Origin: Gammaproteobacteria bacterium
Lineage (GTDB): Bacteria > Pseudomonadota > Gammaproteobacteria > Pseudomonadales > Pseudohongiellaceae
NCBI GenBank assembly: GCA_029253585.1
Contig: JAQWZF010000031.1
Span: 62,001 to 126,000 of the forward strand
Reading direction: 5' to 3'
Length of the DNA: 64,000 nucleotides
Part shown: one piece after another, positions 9,578 through 18,728 of the stretch
Layout: each line of letters opens with the position of its first letter
How positions within the stretch are numbered: the first letter of the stretch is position 1
Translations under genes and position numbers: made by a program
Notes under the pieces: generated by a model
What the model was told of the DNA's origin: nothing
The model's database searches: none
What the model saw: the letters and a program-made list of their open reading frames with translations, nothing else

Positions 9578-10345
9578 TTAGCGTCCGCGCAACAAGGCCC
9601 AAAGATTACTGCTTGCTAGGAAGCTTATGAAAAGAACTAACAAAGCGAAGCTAAACCATTGAAGTGCATAAGATAAATTTTGGTTTACGTCGGCGTTCAC
9701 AGCGGGCCAATGGCGAACTAGAACCCCTGCCTGCTCCTCGGTGAGCCGAACCTCGAAGGGAAACAACGGCTCACCAAGAATATCGGCAATTACGTCGATT
9801 TCGAGGCTGCGTATGCGCAGAGGCCACTGCGAGGCATCGATTTGGCTTGCCAATACCCGCGCATTTTCCTCGGGAACGAATATCTGAGCGGTAATCTCGA
9901 CCGGACCCGATGCCGGGCGCAGATCTGGTGGGGTATCTGGTGGCAATATGCCGGTAGTCCAGCCGCGGCTCACCAGAACCAATTGGCCGTTGCTTTCGAG
10001 CCTAAATGGCGTCACGACCCCATAGCCGATCATCCCCTGAAAGAACTCTGCTAGCAGCAAGATAGAGCGCTCATTTACGAACTCCCCTTTCAGTGAGACA
10101 TGGCGGTTCTGCAAATCGGGATTTGCCCGATGCAGGTGGCCGGCCGGAATAATCTCTATGGGCTCAGCATTTTGACTGGACTCGATTACCATGGCTTGCT
10201 GTGCTGCAACCTTCTCGGCCGCGCGGTCTAGCTGCCAGAGCCCTAGTCTGGCAAAGGCGGCAAAAGTCATAAACACGCAGGCGGCGAAGAGCCAGTTTAT
10301 CTTGATGTGAAAAATTCCGATGGAATGTTCTGAGCGAAGTTGCAT
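9578..10345 (-). CDS. SURF1 family protein
   Basis: RLGLWQLDRAAEKVA near the N-terminal TM, SRGW, and NLSYALQWFSFALLVL C-terminal TM, typical SURF1 topology and motifs. Confidence 0.8.
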   Translation of the reverse strand: MQLRSEHSIGIFHIKINWLFAACVFMTFAAFARLGLWQLDRAAEKVAAQQAMVIESSQNAEPIEIIPAGHLHRANPDLQNRHVSLKGEFVNERSILLLAEFFQGMIGYGVVTPFRLESNGQLVLVSRGWTTGILPPDTPPDLRPASGPVEITAQIFVPEENARVLASQIDASQWPLRIRSLEIDVIADILGEPLFPFEVRLTEEQAGVLVRHWPAVNADVNQNLSYALQWFSFALLVLFISFLASSNLWALLRGR

Positions 10346-10499
10346 AAGAGCCTATTTGAAGAGAGGTTGAACTTTGAATTCGGTAACTGTTTCTAGCCGC
10401 GCTGCTTGTGTCTGGCCAGCCGGCGCATCTGCAAGCGCAGGAAGACTAATGCAGAACTAGCTTTAATTCAATCAATACGCGTACTGAAAACTTTAGGCC

Positions 10500-11006
10500 T
10501 TAACACCAGAGACACCAATGATAGGGAGGGCGATAGTACGTGATAAGTCGGCCACAGATAATCACCGCGCACCAGCAGGCAAGAGAGATAGCGGCTATGG
10601 CCTTTGCTCGAAATAACATCCTAGAAATAGCGTCTCCTGATTTCACCTCATTCGCCGTAGTGGCATAGAAAAACACCATATTAATGCCTGCGATAAGCAT
10701 GAAGAAGAACTTACTTTGTACGGCGGGATTGTAGATATATTGATCTGGGGCCGTGCTTAGGAACATGATGCCAGTCACTACATTTAACGAGTAGCCTGCG
10801 ACTCCAGCGGGGACTAAGCGATGCAGTTCGGCGAGGGATATTTCTTTTGCAAAACCCATCATGCGCAAGTCGAACAAACCGACGGTACCGACGAGCAAGC
10901 ACAATCCGAAAAAATGGATGGATTCGGCGACGGGCCAGCCCCATGGAGAGTTCATGAAAGAGTAAATGCCAGTCGCTTGAGAGAAGCTGAGTAGGATCTC
11001 TATCAT
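10500..11006 (-). CDS. DUF6644-type small integral membrane protein
   Basis: PVAESIHFFGLCLLVGTVGLFDLRMMGFA; multiple TM segments. Confidence 0.65.
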   Translation of the reverse strand: MIEILLSFSQATGIYSFMNSPWGWPVAESIHFFGLCLLVGTVGLFDLRMMGFAKEISLAELHRLVPAGVAGYSLNVVTGIMFLSTAPDQYIYNPAVQSKFFFMLIAGINMVFFYATTANEVKSGDAISRMLFRAKAIAAISLACWCAVIICGRLITYYRPPYHWCLWC

Positions 11007-11012
11007 GATCGC

Positions 11013-11531
11013 TTAAAAAAACCGTGAGGCGAGAAGGGTGTTGTGGGTATAGGCAAGGAAGCGGCCTGCGGTTAATGTGACAATCCAAAGCAACACTGAG
11101 ACATAGGCCAGGTTAATCGTTCGGCGATCGTTAGAGACTTTGGACCTGTCGAAGAAAGTCGCTTGAAAGTGTCTGCTGATTAATAAGCCTAGAGTCAGTG
11201 CGGCTAGTTTTAGGTAGAAGACCGGGTTCGTTAGGGCCTTTGCCGGGTAAGCTAATAGCAACGCCATTCCAGAAATAAATATGAATACGGCGGCATACCA
11301 GTGCAAGCTATAGAAGCGGCCTAGTGCTGCTAGCTCTATCCGGGGGGCAAAGCCAACCAGGCGCAGGTTGATTGCGAAGTTTATCCCTACGACAAATGCC
11401 ATAGCTAATGAGTGCACAGTCAGTGCGCTAAAGAACGCAAAGCCGGATTCGCGCATCCAAATACTAAGCGCTGTTTCTTCTAATCTCGCTAGTGTTTCCA
11501 GTTTTAATAATCCTATTTCAGAGCCCGGCAT
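11013..11531 (-). CDS. DUF6644-like small integral membrane protein
   Basis: LTVHSLAMAFVVGINFAINLRLVGFA; TM-rich; 6 bp upstream of the similar gene 10500-11006. Confidence 0.6.
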   Translation of the reverse strand: MPGSEIGLLKLETLARLEETALSIWMRESGFAFFSALTVHSLAMAFVVGINFAINLRLVGFAPRIELAALGRFYSLHWYAAVFIFISGMALLLAYPAKALTNPVFYLKLAALTLGLLISRHFQATFFDRSKVSNDRRTINLAYVSVLLWIVTLTAGRFLAYTHNTLLASRFF

Positions 11532-11548
11532 TTAGGCTGGCATGAATT

Positions 11549-12466
11549 CTAGGCCAAGAGCGGGTCTATGAACCTTTCCATTTCGGCGCGCAGATTCGCA
11601 TCGGGTAGCCGCCCTCTGGCAGCTTGAATATTGTCCTCGGCGTGGTGGGGTTTGGTAGTGCCTGGAATAGGTATTGGTGTGCTCGCGTGTGACATTACAT
11701 ATTTCAGAAACAGCTGTGCCCAGGACGTGGCATCTATGTCGGCGGCCCAGTCCGGCAAGGGCCTGTCACCTACTGCATTGAATAGGCGGCCACGGCCAAA
11801 GGGTAAATTTGTTAATACTGCAATGCCTCGATCCCGCGCCAGAGGTAGAACCTTCTCTGCAGCACTGTGGTTGCCTGGTGAGTAGTCGACTTGAATAAAA
11901 TCTAATGTGTTGTTTTCCATTACCTCAATGAGTTGCTCATATTGGCTTTCGTTGGAGGTGGTTACACCAATGTGGCGAAATCTTCCTTGTTTCTTCCATG
12001 CCAGCATGGTTTCAAGCTGAACCGCGGTACCGCGTAAGTTATGTACCTGCATTAGCTTAAAATGCTCACCACCGAGTAACTCGAATGATCTTACCATTCG
12101 GTTTATGCCCTCGGTGCGATCTTCGCGATCTACCTTGGTCGCCACCCATAAGCCTTCGCGAATACCAAGATCGGACATGATGCGACCTATGACCTCTTCG
12201 GAGTTTCCGTAGTTAGGTGATGTGTCTATGATCTTTCCGCCAAGACGGTGGTACTGCGCGAATGTGTCGCGAAATACGGTGAGTTCGGCATCCCCAGCCT
12301 GGGCTCGATAGTTTCTGCAGCCAATTCCTACCCTAGGCACAATCTGCCCGGAAGAGGGGATAAGCACTGTGCTCAGAGGGGGCTGGGCCAGAGCAGAATT
12401 TATGACAGTTGCTGCGCCCACTGCACCTGCGCTGGCCCTGAGCAATTCTCTTCGTGTTAGTGTCAT
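11549..12466 (-). CDS. Aldo/keto reductase with putative Tat signal
   Basis: TRRELLRASAGAVGAATVINSALA N-terminus; IDTSPNYGNSEEVIG, MQVHNLRG, HIGVTTSN, PIPGTTKPHHAEDNI motifs. Confidence 0.85.
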   Translation of the reverse strand: MTLTRRELLRASAGAVGAATVINSALAQPPLSTVLIPSSGQIVPRVGIGCRNYRAQAGDAELTVFRDTFAQYHRLGGKIIDTSPNYGNSEEVIGRIMSDLGIREGLWVATKVDREDRTEGINRMVRSFELLGGEHFKLMQVHNLRGTAVQLETMLAWKKQGRFRHIGVTTSNESQYEQLIEVMENNTLDFIQVDYSPGNHSAAEKVLPLARDRGIAVLTNLPFGRGRLFNAVGDRPLPDWAADIDATSWAQLFLKYVMSHASTPIPIPGTTKPHHAEDNIQAARGRLPDANLRAEMERFIDPLLA

Positions 12467-12647
12467 CGTTTCGCTTCAAGACCAATGAAATAAGGGTAAA
12501 GTCACCCGGATACACGATAATTAGCTGGACAGAGGCTAGCTGTCAATACGAAATCCGTCAAGTAGTCGTTAATCTCATCTATTTAGAATTTGGCTGCTGC
12601 CTTGAAAGTGATATGGTTACTCGAAATAACAAAAATGGAGGAAGACA

Positions 12648-13481
12648 ATGCGTGCTTTCATCGCTAGACCTGAACGTAAACACCCAGGATTAGCCGCCCT
12701 TCTGGCGTCAGCGCTGTTGATGCTAGGTGCTGCATGTCTCGGGGCCGAGAATGATTCTGTGCCAAGAACGGCAGACTCAAAGCCGGACTTCAATGGTATT
12801 TGGCAGGCTATTGGCAGCGCACATTGGAATATCGAGCCCCGCGCCGCAGATTTTGGTCCTGTAGTGGAGTTAGGTGCCATAGGCGCTATTCCCGGTAGCC
12901 TGGGCATTGTTGAGGGCGGATTAATCCCCTATACGGCCGAAGCCAGGGCTAAGCAGCAGGAAAATAGGGCAGACTGGCTGGCTTTGGATCCGGTCGTGAA
13001 ATGCTATATGCCTGGAATTCCGAGGGCGACCTATCTACCGTTCCCTTTTCAAATAATACAGTCTCCCGATCACGTGGTTATGGCTTATGAGTTTGCCAGT
13101 GCGAGCCGTATTGTCTATATGGATAGACCAGACTTCGAAGCACCGATTTTTAGTTGGATGGGGCATTCACGCGGCCGAATCGAGGGGGATAGTTTGGTCA
13201 TAAATGTGAGCGATCAGGTGCCAGATACATGGTTGGATCATGCGGGTAATCATCATAGCGATGCCTTGCGTGTAACAGAGCGCTATACCCATCTGGGGCC
13301 GAATACGCTTATGTATGAGGCGACGCTTGAAGATCCCAATGTCTATAGTTCGGCATGGACGCTTAAACTCCCGCTCTACCGGAGGCTGGATGAGAACATG
13401 CAATTACTGGAATACAAGTGCGTTGAATTTACCGAGGAGCTTATTTACGGGCATCTGCGCAAGGGTGTGGATACCGAATAG
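12648..13481 (+). CDS. Secreted protein of unknown function (same family as 50820-51848)
   Basis: N-terminal hydrophobic segment; KPDFNGIWQA; IIQSPDHVVMAYEF; GRIEGDSLVINVSD; ERYTHLGPNTLMYEATLEDPNVYSSAW. Confidence 0.75.
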   Translation: MRAFIARPERKHPGLAALLASALLMLGAACLGAENDSVPRTADSKPDFNGIWQAIGSAHWNIEPRAADFGPVVELGAIGAIPGSLGIVEGGLIPYTAEARAKQQENRADWLALDPVVKCYMPGIPRATYLPFPFQIIQSPDHVVMAYEFASASRIVYMDRPDFEAPIFSWMGHSRGRIEGDSLVINVSDQVPDTWLDHAGNHHSDALRVTERYTHLGPNTLMYEATLEDPNVYSSAWTLKLPLYRRLDENMQLLEYKCVEFTEELIYGHLRKGVDTE

Positions 13482-13557
13482 AGCGATTTAGCTGTTGACC
13501 GTTACTGAGCGCCGCTGTCGCTCAAGGGCCTGCTGTGTTGCTCTTCATCGAGGAAGC

Positions 13558-14898
13558 TCAGCGGCCCATCTGTTCGAGCAGGCCGCTATCAATTCCCTGA
13601 ATACCGACCATGGCTAAGGTGATAAGGAACGAAGTTTGGGGACCCCGGTGAGAATTGGTGGGCATAAACCATTCGTCAGGGGAGTGTGCGCCTCCACCGT
13701 TACCGCCACCGGCAATGGTAATAGCCGGGATGCCCAGCGACATAGGAACATTCGAATCTGTGCTCGATATTCCCAGGCTCTGTAATTCTATGCCTACTCT
13801 GTCGAAGGCTAGTGCGGCAGCTTGAACTAATTTGTTTGTTGCAGCGGTTTGTCCAACCGGTCGGTCACCGATCAGCACAAATTCCACGCTTATCTCGCCG
13901 TTGTTCCAGCGTGCATTTTCCTCAGCGACCGCCTCGAGCGCGGCAGTCTTTGCCCGCTGTTCCAGAAGTGCGAGTTGTTCGCGATCGTTGGACCTCATAT
14001 CCAGAGCGAAAACCGCATCCGCTGCTATTGAGTTTACCGATGTGCCGCCGGCGACAGTGCCTACAGTAAATGTCGTCTTGGGAAAACTTGGTGTCTCGAA
14101 GTCAGCGATCTTGTTTATTGTCCTACCCATGGCATGTATCGCGCTGCTCAGACCGAAGGCGCCGAAGGAGTGTCCGCCGGGCCCACTAAAGCGAAATTCG
14201 AAGCGCCTGCTGCCGGTGCCGCCATTGGTAATACGTCGCAGGTTTACCCCATCGATAGATACGAAGCCATCGATCTCGGGGTGATCTCTGAAGATCGCCT
14301 TGATGCCGCGTAAATCGCCTCTACCCTCCTCGCCTACATTGGCGGCAAACATGATGTCGCCATGGGTTTGAATGCCAGAGTCATTGAGTGTTTCGATGAT
14401 GGAGAGCATTGCGGCAAGCCCGCGCGTATCGTCGCCGATTCCAGGCGCATAATAACGACCCCCGCGAAGCTCGACGCTAGTGTCTACGCCCTCAGGAAAT
14501 ACTGTATCTAGATGTGCCGCGATCAAAAACGTGGGGCCATCGCCGTTTCCGCGATGTATACCGATAGCGTTGCCCTCACTATCGATATAGGCATCCTCTA
14601 ATCCGCGATCCTGCATCAGCGAAAGATAGTAGTCGGCGCGCACCTGCTCCTTAAATGGAGGTGCGGGGATCTCAGTCAATCGAAATTGCTCTCTGATCAT
14701 TTCAGGTTCCCGCGCTTCTATTCTGGATAGTGCGTCGGTAACCCGAGGATCTGCAACGATCGCATCGAAAGAATTCCGTACAGTCTCATCGATAGCAACA
14801 ACGGATTGCTGCGCGACTGCTATTGATTGAATTGAGCCAATCAGAGACGCAAAACTCAAAGCTATTAGGGTGGTGGTTTTGTTCAATGAAAACTCCAA
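13558..14898 (-). CDS. Secreted M20-family metallopeptidase
   Basis: LIAAHLDTVFPEG, GIGDDTRGLAAMLSI, ANVGEEGRGDLRG, and a dimerisation-type domain GPGGHSFGAFG. Confidence 0.9.
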   Translation of the reverse strand: MEFSLNKTTTLIALSFASLIGSIQSIAVAQQSVVAIDETVRNSFDAIVADPRVTDALSRIEAREPEMIREQFRLTEIPAPPFKEQVRADYYLSLMQDRGLEDAYIDSEGNAIGIHRGNGDGPTFLIAAHLDTVFPEGVDTSVELRGGRYYAPGIGDDTRGLAAMLSIIETLNDSGIQTHGDIMFAANVGEEGRGDLRGIKAIFRDHPEIDGFVSIDGVNLRRITNGGTGSRRFEFRFSGPGGHSFGAFGLSSAIHAMGRTINKIADFETPSFPKTTFTVGTVAGGTSVNSIAADAVFALDMRSNDREQLALLEQRAKTAALEAVAEENARWNNGEISVEFVLIGDRPVGQTAATNKLVQAAALAFDRVGIELQSLGISSTDSNVPMSLGIPAITIAGGGNGGGAHSPDEWFMPTNSHRGPQTSFLITLAMVGIQGIDSGLLEQMGR

Positions 14899-14906
14899 CT
14901 TGTCAT

Positions 14907-15482
14907 CTAGAATATGCGCACGCGCATTCCGCGCCCGCCTTTACGCAGGGCACGCCTCTCTCGCATGCGAGCATGCAGGATTGCGCGCTTGTCGGCAATC
15001 CAGTCTTCGAGGCCAACGTGGGGGTCGATGCCGTGCTTCTTGCGTCTATTTTCCTCTGCGATAAGAAAGTGACAAAACTCCTGATACATCTTCATTTCGA
15101 CCCTAAGTTTCTGAACGATGATTTACGCATACATGGCATCATTTAGGAAGCCTATGCTAGGAATATGGTCTGGAATTAAATCATCGGGATCGATAAAGTA
15201 GCAGAGTGCTCCGCGAATGCTGTTTATTTCAGCATCGCTGAGTTCCCACTCTGCATCTCTAATCATATTGATAAGTATCTGTAGTTTTAGCACCCTGTCG
15301 CGAATGAACTGGGGTAGATTATTCTCGCCAGCTCGTTGTATCAGTTCGGCGGACTTTTCCTCGATGCTCTGCGTGCTCTCATTGTCACTTATCGCCAGTT
15401 TTCCTTTATCAATACTCTCTTGAAACTTTTCTAAATCGTCATCGCTGAGTGTAATAGTTATGTCGAATGGCATCGTATCCAT
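14907..15482 (-). pseudogene. DUF1232 (YkvA-like) protein interrupted by in-frame TAA
   Basis: ORF 15123-15482 ends DPDDLIPDHIPSIGFLNDAMYA-TAA; same frame continues IIVQKLRVEMKMYQEFCHFLIAEENRRKK... matching the paralog at 22766 (DDAMFVEIIIRELRSEISAYGEFCRFRDAEDER). Confidence 0.75.
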
Positions 15483-15599
15483 CCCTAATCTAGAGGTTGG
15501 TATTCTTGTTCTGTTTCTAGAGGTGTTCTTCGCAGTAAGCGTTAAGGTAGCTAAGTCTGCCTTGCCAGCTGAAATTGTTCAATACGAGATGCGACCAGG

Positions 15600-16163
15600 C
15601 TATCGGGCTAGCTTAACTTCCAGCATCGCTCCATAGAGTGCCTGTTTGTCGGCGTCGGTGAGCAGATTGGGCGCAATTGTTGCCTGGAATAAGTCCCGAT
15701 CCCGTTCGTTCAATAGGTGGTCGTTACTAAGCAATGCAGCAAAGAGCCTGATAATGTCGCTACCCAGCTGGTCCAGGGCGGGTCTGATATCTGCCTGGAT
15801 ATCCACGCTTCTCGTGGGCATTTCCTGGCTCAAGAGCTGGGCACGATAACGGTATTGTATTGCCTTTGCAGCATTGATCTGGGCAATGAAAAAGGTTTCC
15901 ATAGATTCGGGGTCCAGCCCCTGGCGCGCAGCGAGATTCTTGGCATCGAGAAGGACAATTCTCTCCCGTTGCAGATCTTCGACGGGGATTTTATTTTTAG
16001 CCTTATACAGGCTGACATCTTCCATATAGCCCAGGCGTTCGTCTATGGCTCGAAATAGGGCGAGAGTAGAATCTGGTTCAGCACCTCTAGCGCAAGTGGA
16101 GAGTAATATACCGCTAAGGCATAGCAGAAGCGGTAGACACCGATTGGCGATGATGCTGCCCAT
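15600..16163 (-). CDS. Secreted gamma-class chorismate mutase (*AroQ-like)
   Basis: Signal peptide; IDERLGYMEDVSLYKAKNKIPVEDLQRERIVLLDAKNLAARQGLDPESMETFFIAQINAAKAIQYRYRAQ matches the AroQ-gamma core as I remember it. Start set at MGSIIANR. Confidence 0.8.
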   Translation of the reverse strand: MGSIIANRCLPLLLCLSGILLSTCARGAEPDSTLALFRAIDERLGYMEDVSLYKAKNKIPVEDLQRERIVLLDAKNLAARQGLDPESMETFFIAQINAAKAIQYRYRAQLLSQEMPTRSVDIQADIRPALDQLGSDIIRLFAALLSNDHLLNERDRDLFQATIAPNLLTDADKQALYGAMLEVKLAR

Positions 16164-16170
16164 GATCAAG

Positions 16171-16710
16171 TTAATTTTCTGAGGCGCGCAGTGGTGCGAT
16201 TGCGCGATCGAAAATCGATGCCAGCGTGGAGACAACCAAGATGTAGTTGAAGTAAATGATTGTCGTGTTTAGTAGATTCTGGATGCCTTCAAGAAAGGGG
16301 AGTCTGGAGGTGGCTAGAAACACGATAGGCACAAAGTAGAGAATTCCATTCCAGCGTCCGAGGAAGCTCATACGCAATTTTTTTTGTTTAAATAGAAAGT
16401 AGGAATCCAGAACGTATTGGGAAAAGGCGACAACTATTAAGAGCGGAAGGAGCAGGGGTGCCAGGTCTACAGTAGAGAGGGCAAATAGAGCGGTAGTCAC
16501 GAAAACAAAGTCCGTCCCATGGTCGAATAACATGCCTCGAGCAGAAGCGGTATGCAAAGCCCGGGCAACCTTGCCGTCGAAGTAGTCGCTAGCGATAGCA
16601 ATTAGTAGCAGAGCAAGGAGTAACCAGCTCGTCATGAGCTGGGCATTGGCTATCGCCAATGCTACTGGAATAACCAGTAGCAGGCGTATAGCAGTTAGCA
16701 GATTGGCCAT
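16171..16710 (-). CDS. CDP-alcohol phosphatidyltransferase family membrane protein
   Basis: SDYFDGKVARALHTASARGMLFDHGTDFVFV resembles the CDP-alcohol phosphotransferase motif (DG..AR......G...D...D); TM-rich. Confidence 0.85.
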   Translation of the reverse strand: MANLLTAIRLLLVIPVALAIANAQLMTSWLLLALLLIAIASDYFDGKVARALHTASARGMLFDHGTDFVFVTTALFALSTVDLAPLLLPLLIVVAFSQYVLDSYFLFKQKKLRMSFLGRWNGILYFVPIVFLATSRLPFLEGIQNLLNTTIIYFNYILVVSTLASIFDRAIAPLRASEN

Positions 16711-17711
16711 TACTTCCCGAATAGGTCGCGTTGGGCTTTACGCCAGAACACTAGCCCGATAGCCGCATTAAACAAGATGAAGAAATTATGTTGTACAAAA
16801 CCGAAGGCGGCCATCTGCCCTTCGTTCTCGGGAAATAGAATAACCCAAAATGTTATGGCAGCGGCTCGCATGGGCGTAGGCACGGCCGCAGCAAAAAAGA
16901 TTACCGGCAAGAATGGCAGCAGCGTCATAAGCGAGGCTTCGACACCGAATAGGTTGAGAGCAACGGTATAGACGACAACCGCGGCGAGCAGTGCCGGAGA
17001 GCGAAGCAAGAAGAAGGCACCGTAGTGCCAGGGCTTCGCCAGACGGAAGGCGTGCAAGACACGGCGGTCGCGAAATTTATTATTTGGGAGGATGACCCCT
17101 TGGAAATAGGCTATCCACAAGACCAAGAGCACAGCTGCGGCGCCAGCTAGATAGGGCACAAGGCCGAAAACTTCTGGTAAGGAGCTGCCGGCAACCGTGA
17201 AGCCAATAGTAGCCCAGACTAGCAGATAGTATATTTCACAGAACATTACGAACAACATGACCGAGCCAACCTCCCAGCCAGGTATTTGATCGCGCTTATT
17301 CAGGTAATAAGCCATCGCACCTTTGCCTATCTGCTCGTTGAAGATAGAGATGATATAGGCGCTGGCGCGTATAGGCATGATGTCTTTGTATTTGATGTCG
17401 GCAATAAACCAGTTTAGCGCCTTGGTCACTACCAGAGTGTCTATGGCGAAGTAGAATAACGAGTAGCCGATCATTAGCAGTAGCCATGGAACCCAATTCA
17501 CTGTGGAGAATACCTGACTCATATATTCGACAAGCCCGACTCCTTCACGTGCTGCAGCGCCATTTAGCCTGTAATAGAGATAGGCAAAACAGGCGGCGGT
17601 AAGTATTAAAAATAATACGCGGCCGATTGGGTTGGGCTTCTTCTTGCCAGAAACCATATTTTCATCGGAGGGGGCTGTTTCTTCAGCAGTATTTTGGGTT
17701 TCTTCGCTCAT
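16710..17711 (-). CDS. Multi-pass membrane protein, LPG synthase TM/flippase-like
   Basis: About eight TM segments; NEQIGKGAMAYYLNKRD and PTPMRAAAITFWVILFPENEG; TAATG overlap with the downstream gene. Confidence 0.55.
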   Translation of the reverse strand: MSEETQNTAEETAPSDENMVSGKKKPNPIGRVLFLILTAACFAYLYYRLNGAAAREGVGLVEYMSQVFSTVNWVPWLLLMIGYSLFYFAIDTLVVTKALNWFIADIKYKDIMPIRASAYIISIFNEQIGKGAMAYYLNKRDQIPGWEVGSVMLFVMFCEIYYLLVWATIGFTVAGSSLPEVFGLVPYLAGAAAVLLVLWIAYFQGVILPNNKFRDRRVLHAFRLAKPWHYGAFFLLRSPALLAAVVVYTVALNLFGVEASLMTLLPFLPVIFFAAAVPTPMRAAAITFWVILFPENEGQMAAFGFVQHNFFILFNAAIGLVFWRKAQRDLFGK

Positions 17712-18607
17712 TTGTTTTTCTTGTGCTCCAGGATTTTTTCAAGAGTGTTCTGTAGAGGCGTTAGTGAAATATTCAATGCGCCGTCGGCGTTCTCAGCGAC
17801 CACTTCGTCCATAGTAATCACGTCAATCACCGTAGGAGTTATGCCGCCTCCTTTGATGCTCGAGCTAATAGATGCTACCAATTTGGCGAGAAATATTGGA
17901 ACAGAACCAATTTCAACGTTGTTGTTCATCATCGATCCAGTCTTCTGAATAAGATCGCGGTAGCTAATTGGCTCTGGTCCAACCAGTTCATATAGCGCAG
18001 CCTTCGTTGACTCGCTATTGCAGCAATTCAAGATGGCCTGATTGAGGTCATCGATGTCTAGTGGGCGCATGAAATATTTTCCGCCGCCTAGAATTTTGGT
18101 TTTATTCTGTGTGGCTGCGCCTATGATAGAGCTTGCGCCGGCGGTGTTCGGACCCAGTAATATGGGTGTGCGAATTATGCTAGCAGGGAGGCCTGATCTA
18201 TTAACTATTTCCTCGGCTAGACCTTTCGATTGGAAATAGGCGTTAGCAGAATCTGCGCTTGCGCCAACTACACTTATGAATACCAAATGTTTTGTATTCA
18301 GTTGTTGCGCAGCTTTCACTACGGCTTCGGTAGCGTCGACATTCGCACTTTTATAGCTGGTATTTTTGTCCTCTATCAGTATGCCTGCGAGGTGCACGAT
18401 ACAGTCTGCTCCTTCAAGGGCGGCCGCTAGTTGGGCCGGATCCTGATAGGAAATAATGCGCGGGTCTACCTGAGGAGAACTCGGTAGGGATTTCATTGCA
18501 CGTTCGGAACGAACGCCAGCGATTACATTAATATCTGTTTCGGAGACTAAATGCTTCAATAGATTTAGGCCAACACTGCTGTTTGCCCCGGTGATTGCGA
18601 TTTTCAT
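17708..18607 (-). CDS. NAD(P)-dependent epimerase/dehydratase-like (atypical SDR)
   Basis: MKIAITGANSSVGLNLLKHLV Rossmann start, DCIVHLAGI, VFISVVGAS, YFQSKGLAEEIV; ATGA overlap with 16710-17711. Confidence 0.85.
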   Translation of the reverse strand: MKIAITGANSSVGLNLLKHLVSETDINVIAGVRSERAMKSLPSSPQVDPRIISYQDPAQLAAALEGADCIVHLAGILIEDKNTSYKSANVDATEAVVKAAQQLNTKHLVFISVVGASADSANAYFQSKGLAEEIVNRSGLPASIIRTPILLGPNTAGASSIIGAATQNKTKILGGGKYFMRPLDIDDLNQAILNCCNSESTKAALYELVGPEPISYRDLIQKTGSMMNNNVEIGSVPIFLAKLVASISSSIKGGGITPTVIDVITMDEVVAENADGALNISLTPLQNTLEKILEHKKNK

Positions 18608-18728
18608 GCTGAGTTTGATTATTCCTAATTAGTAGACCTTATTTATGAAAGGCGGGCTGGTAAAAGGTACGTAGAGGGAAAGGGTTTGGTTTTCATGTCT
18701 TGCGGCTTCATTAATTTATGTCGGTCTG

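Noticed and set aside
13832-14284. Long plus-strand ORF (150 aa)
   Set aside because: Fully antisense to the well-supported M20 peptidase; low-complexity Ser/Pro/Arg composition typical of shadow ORFs.
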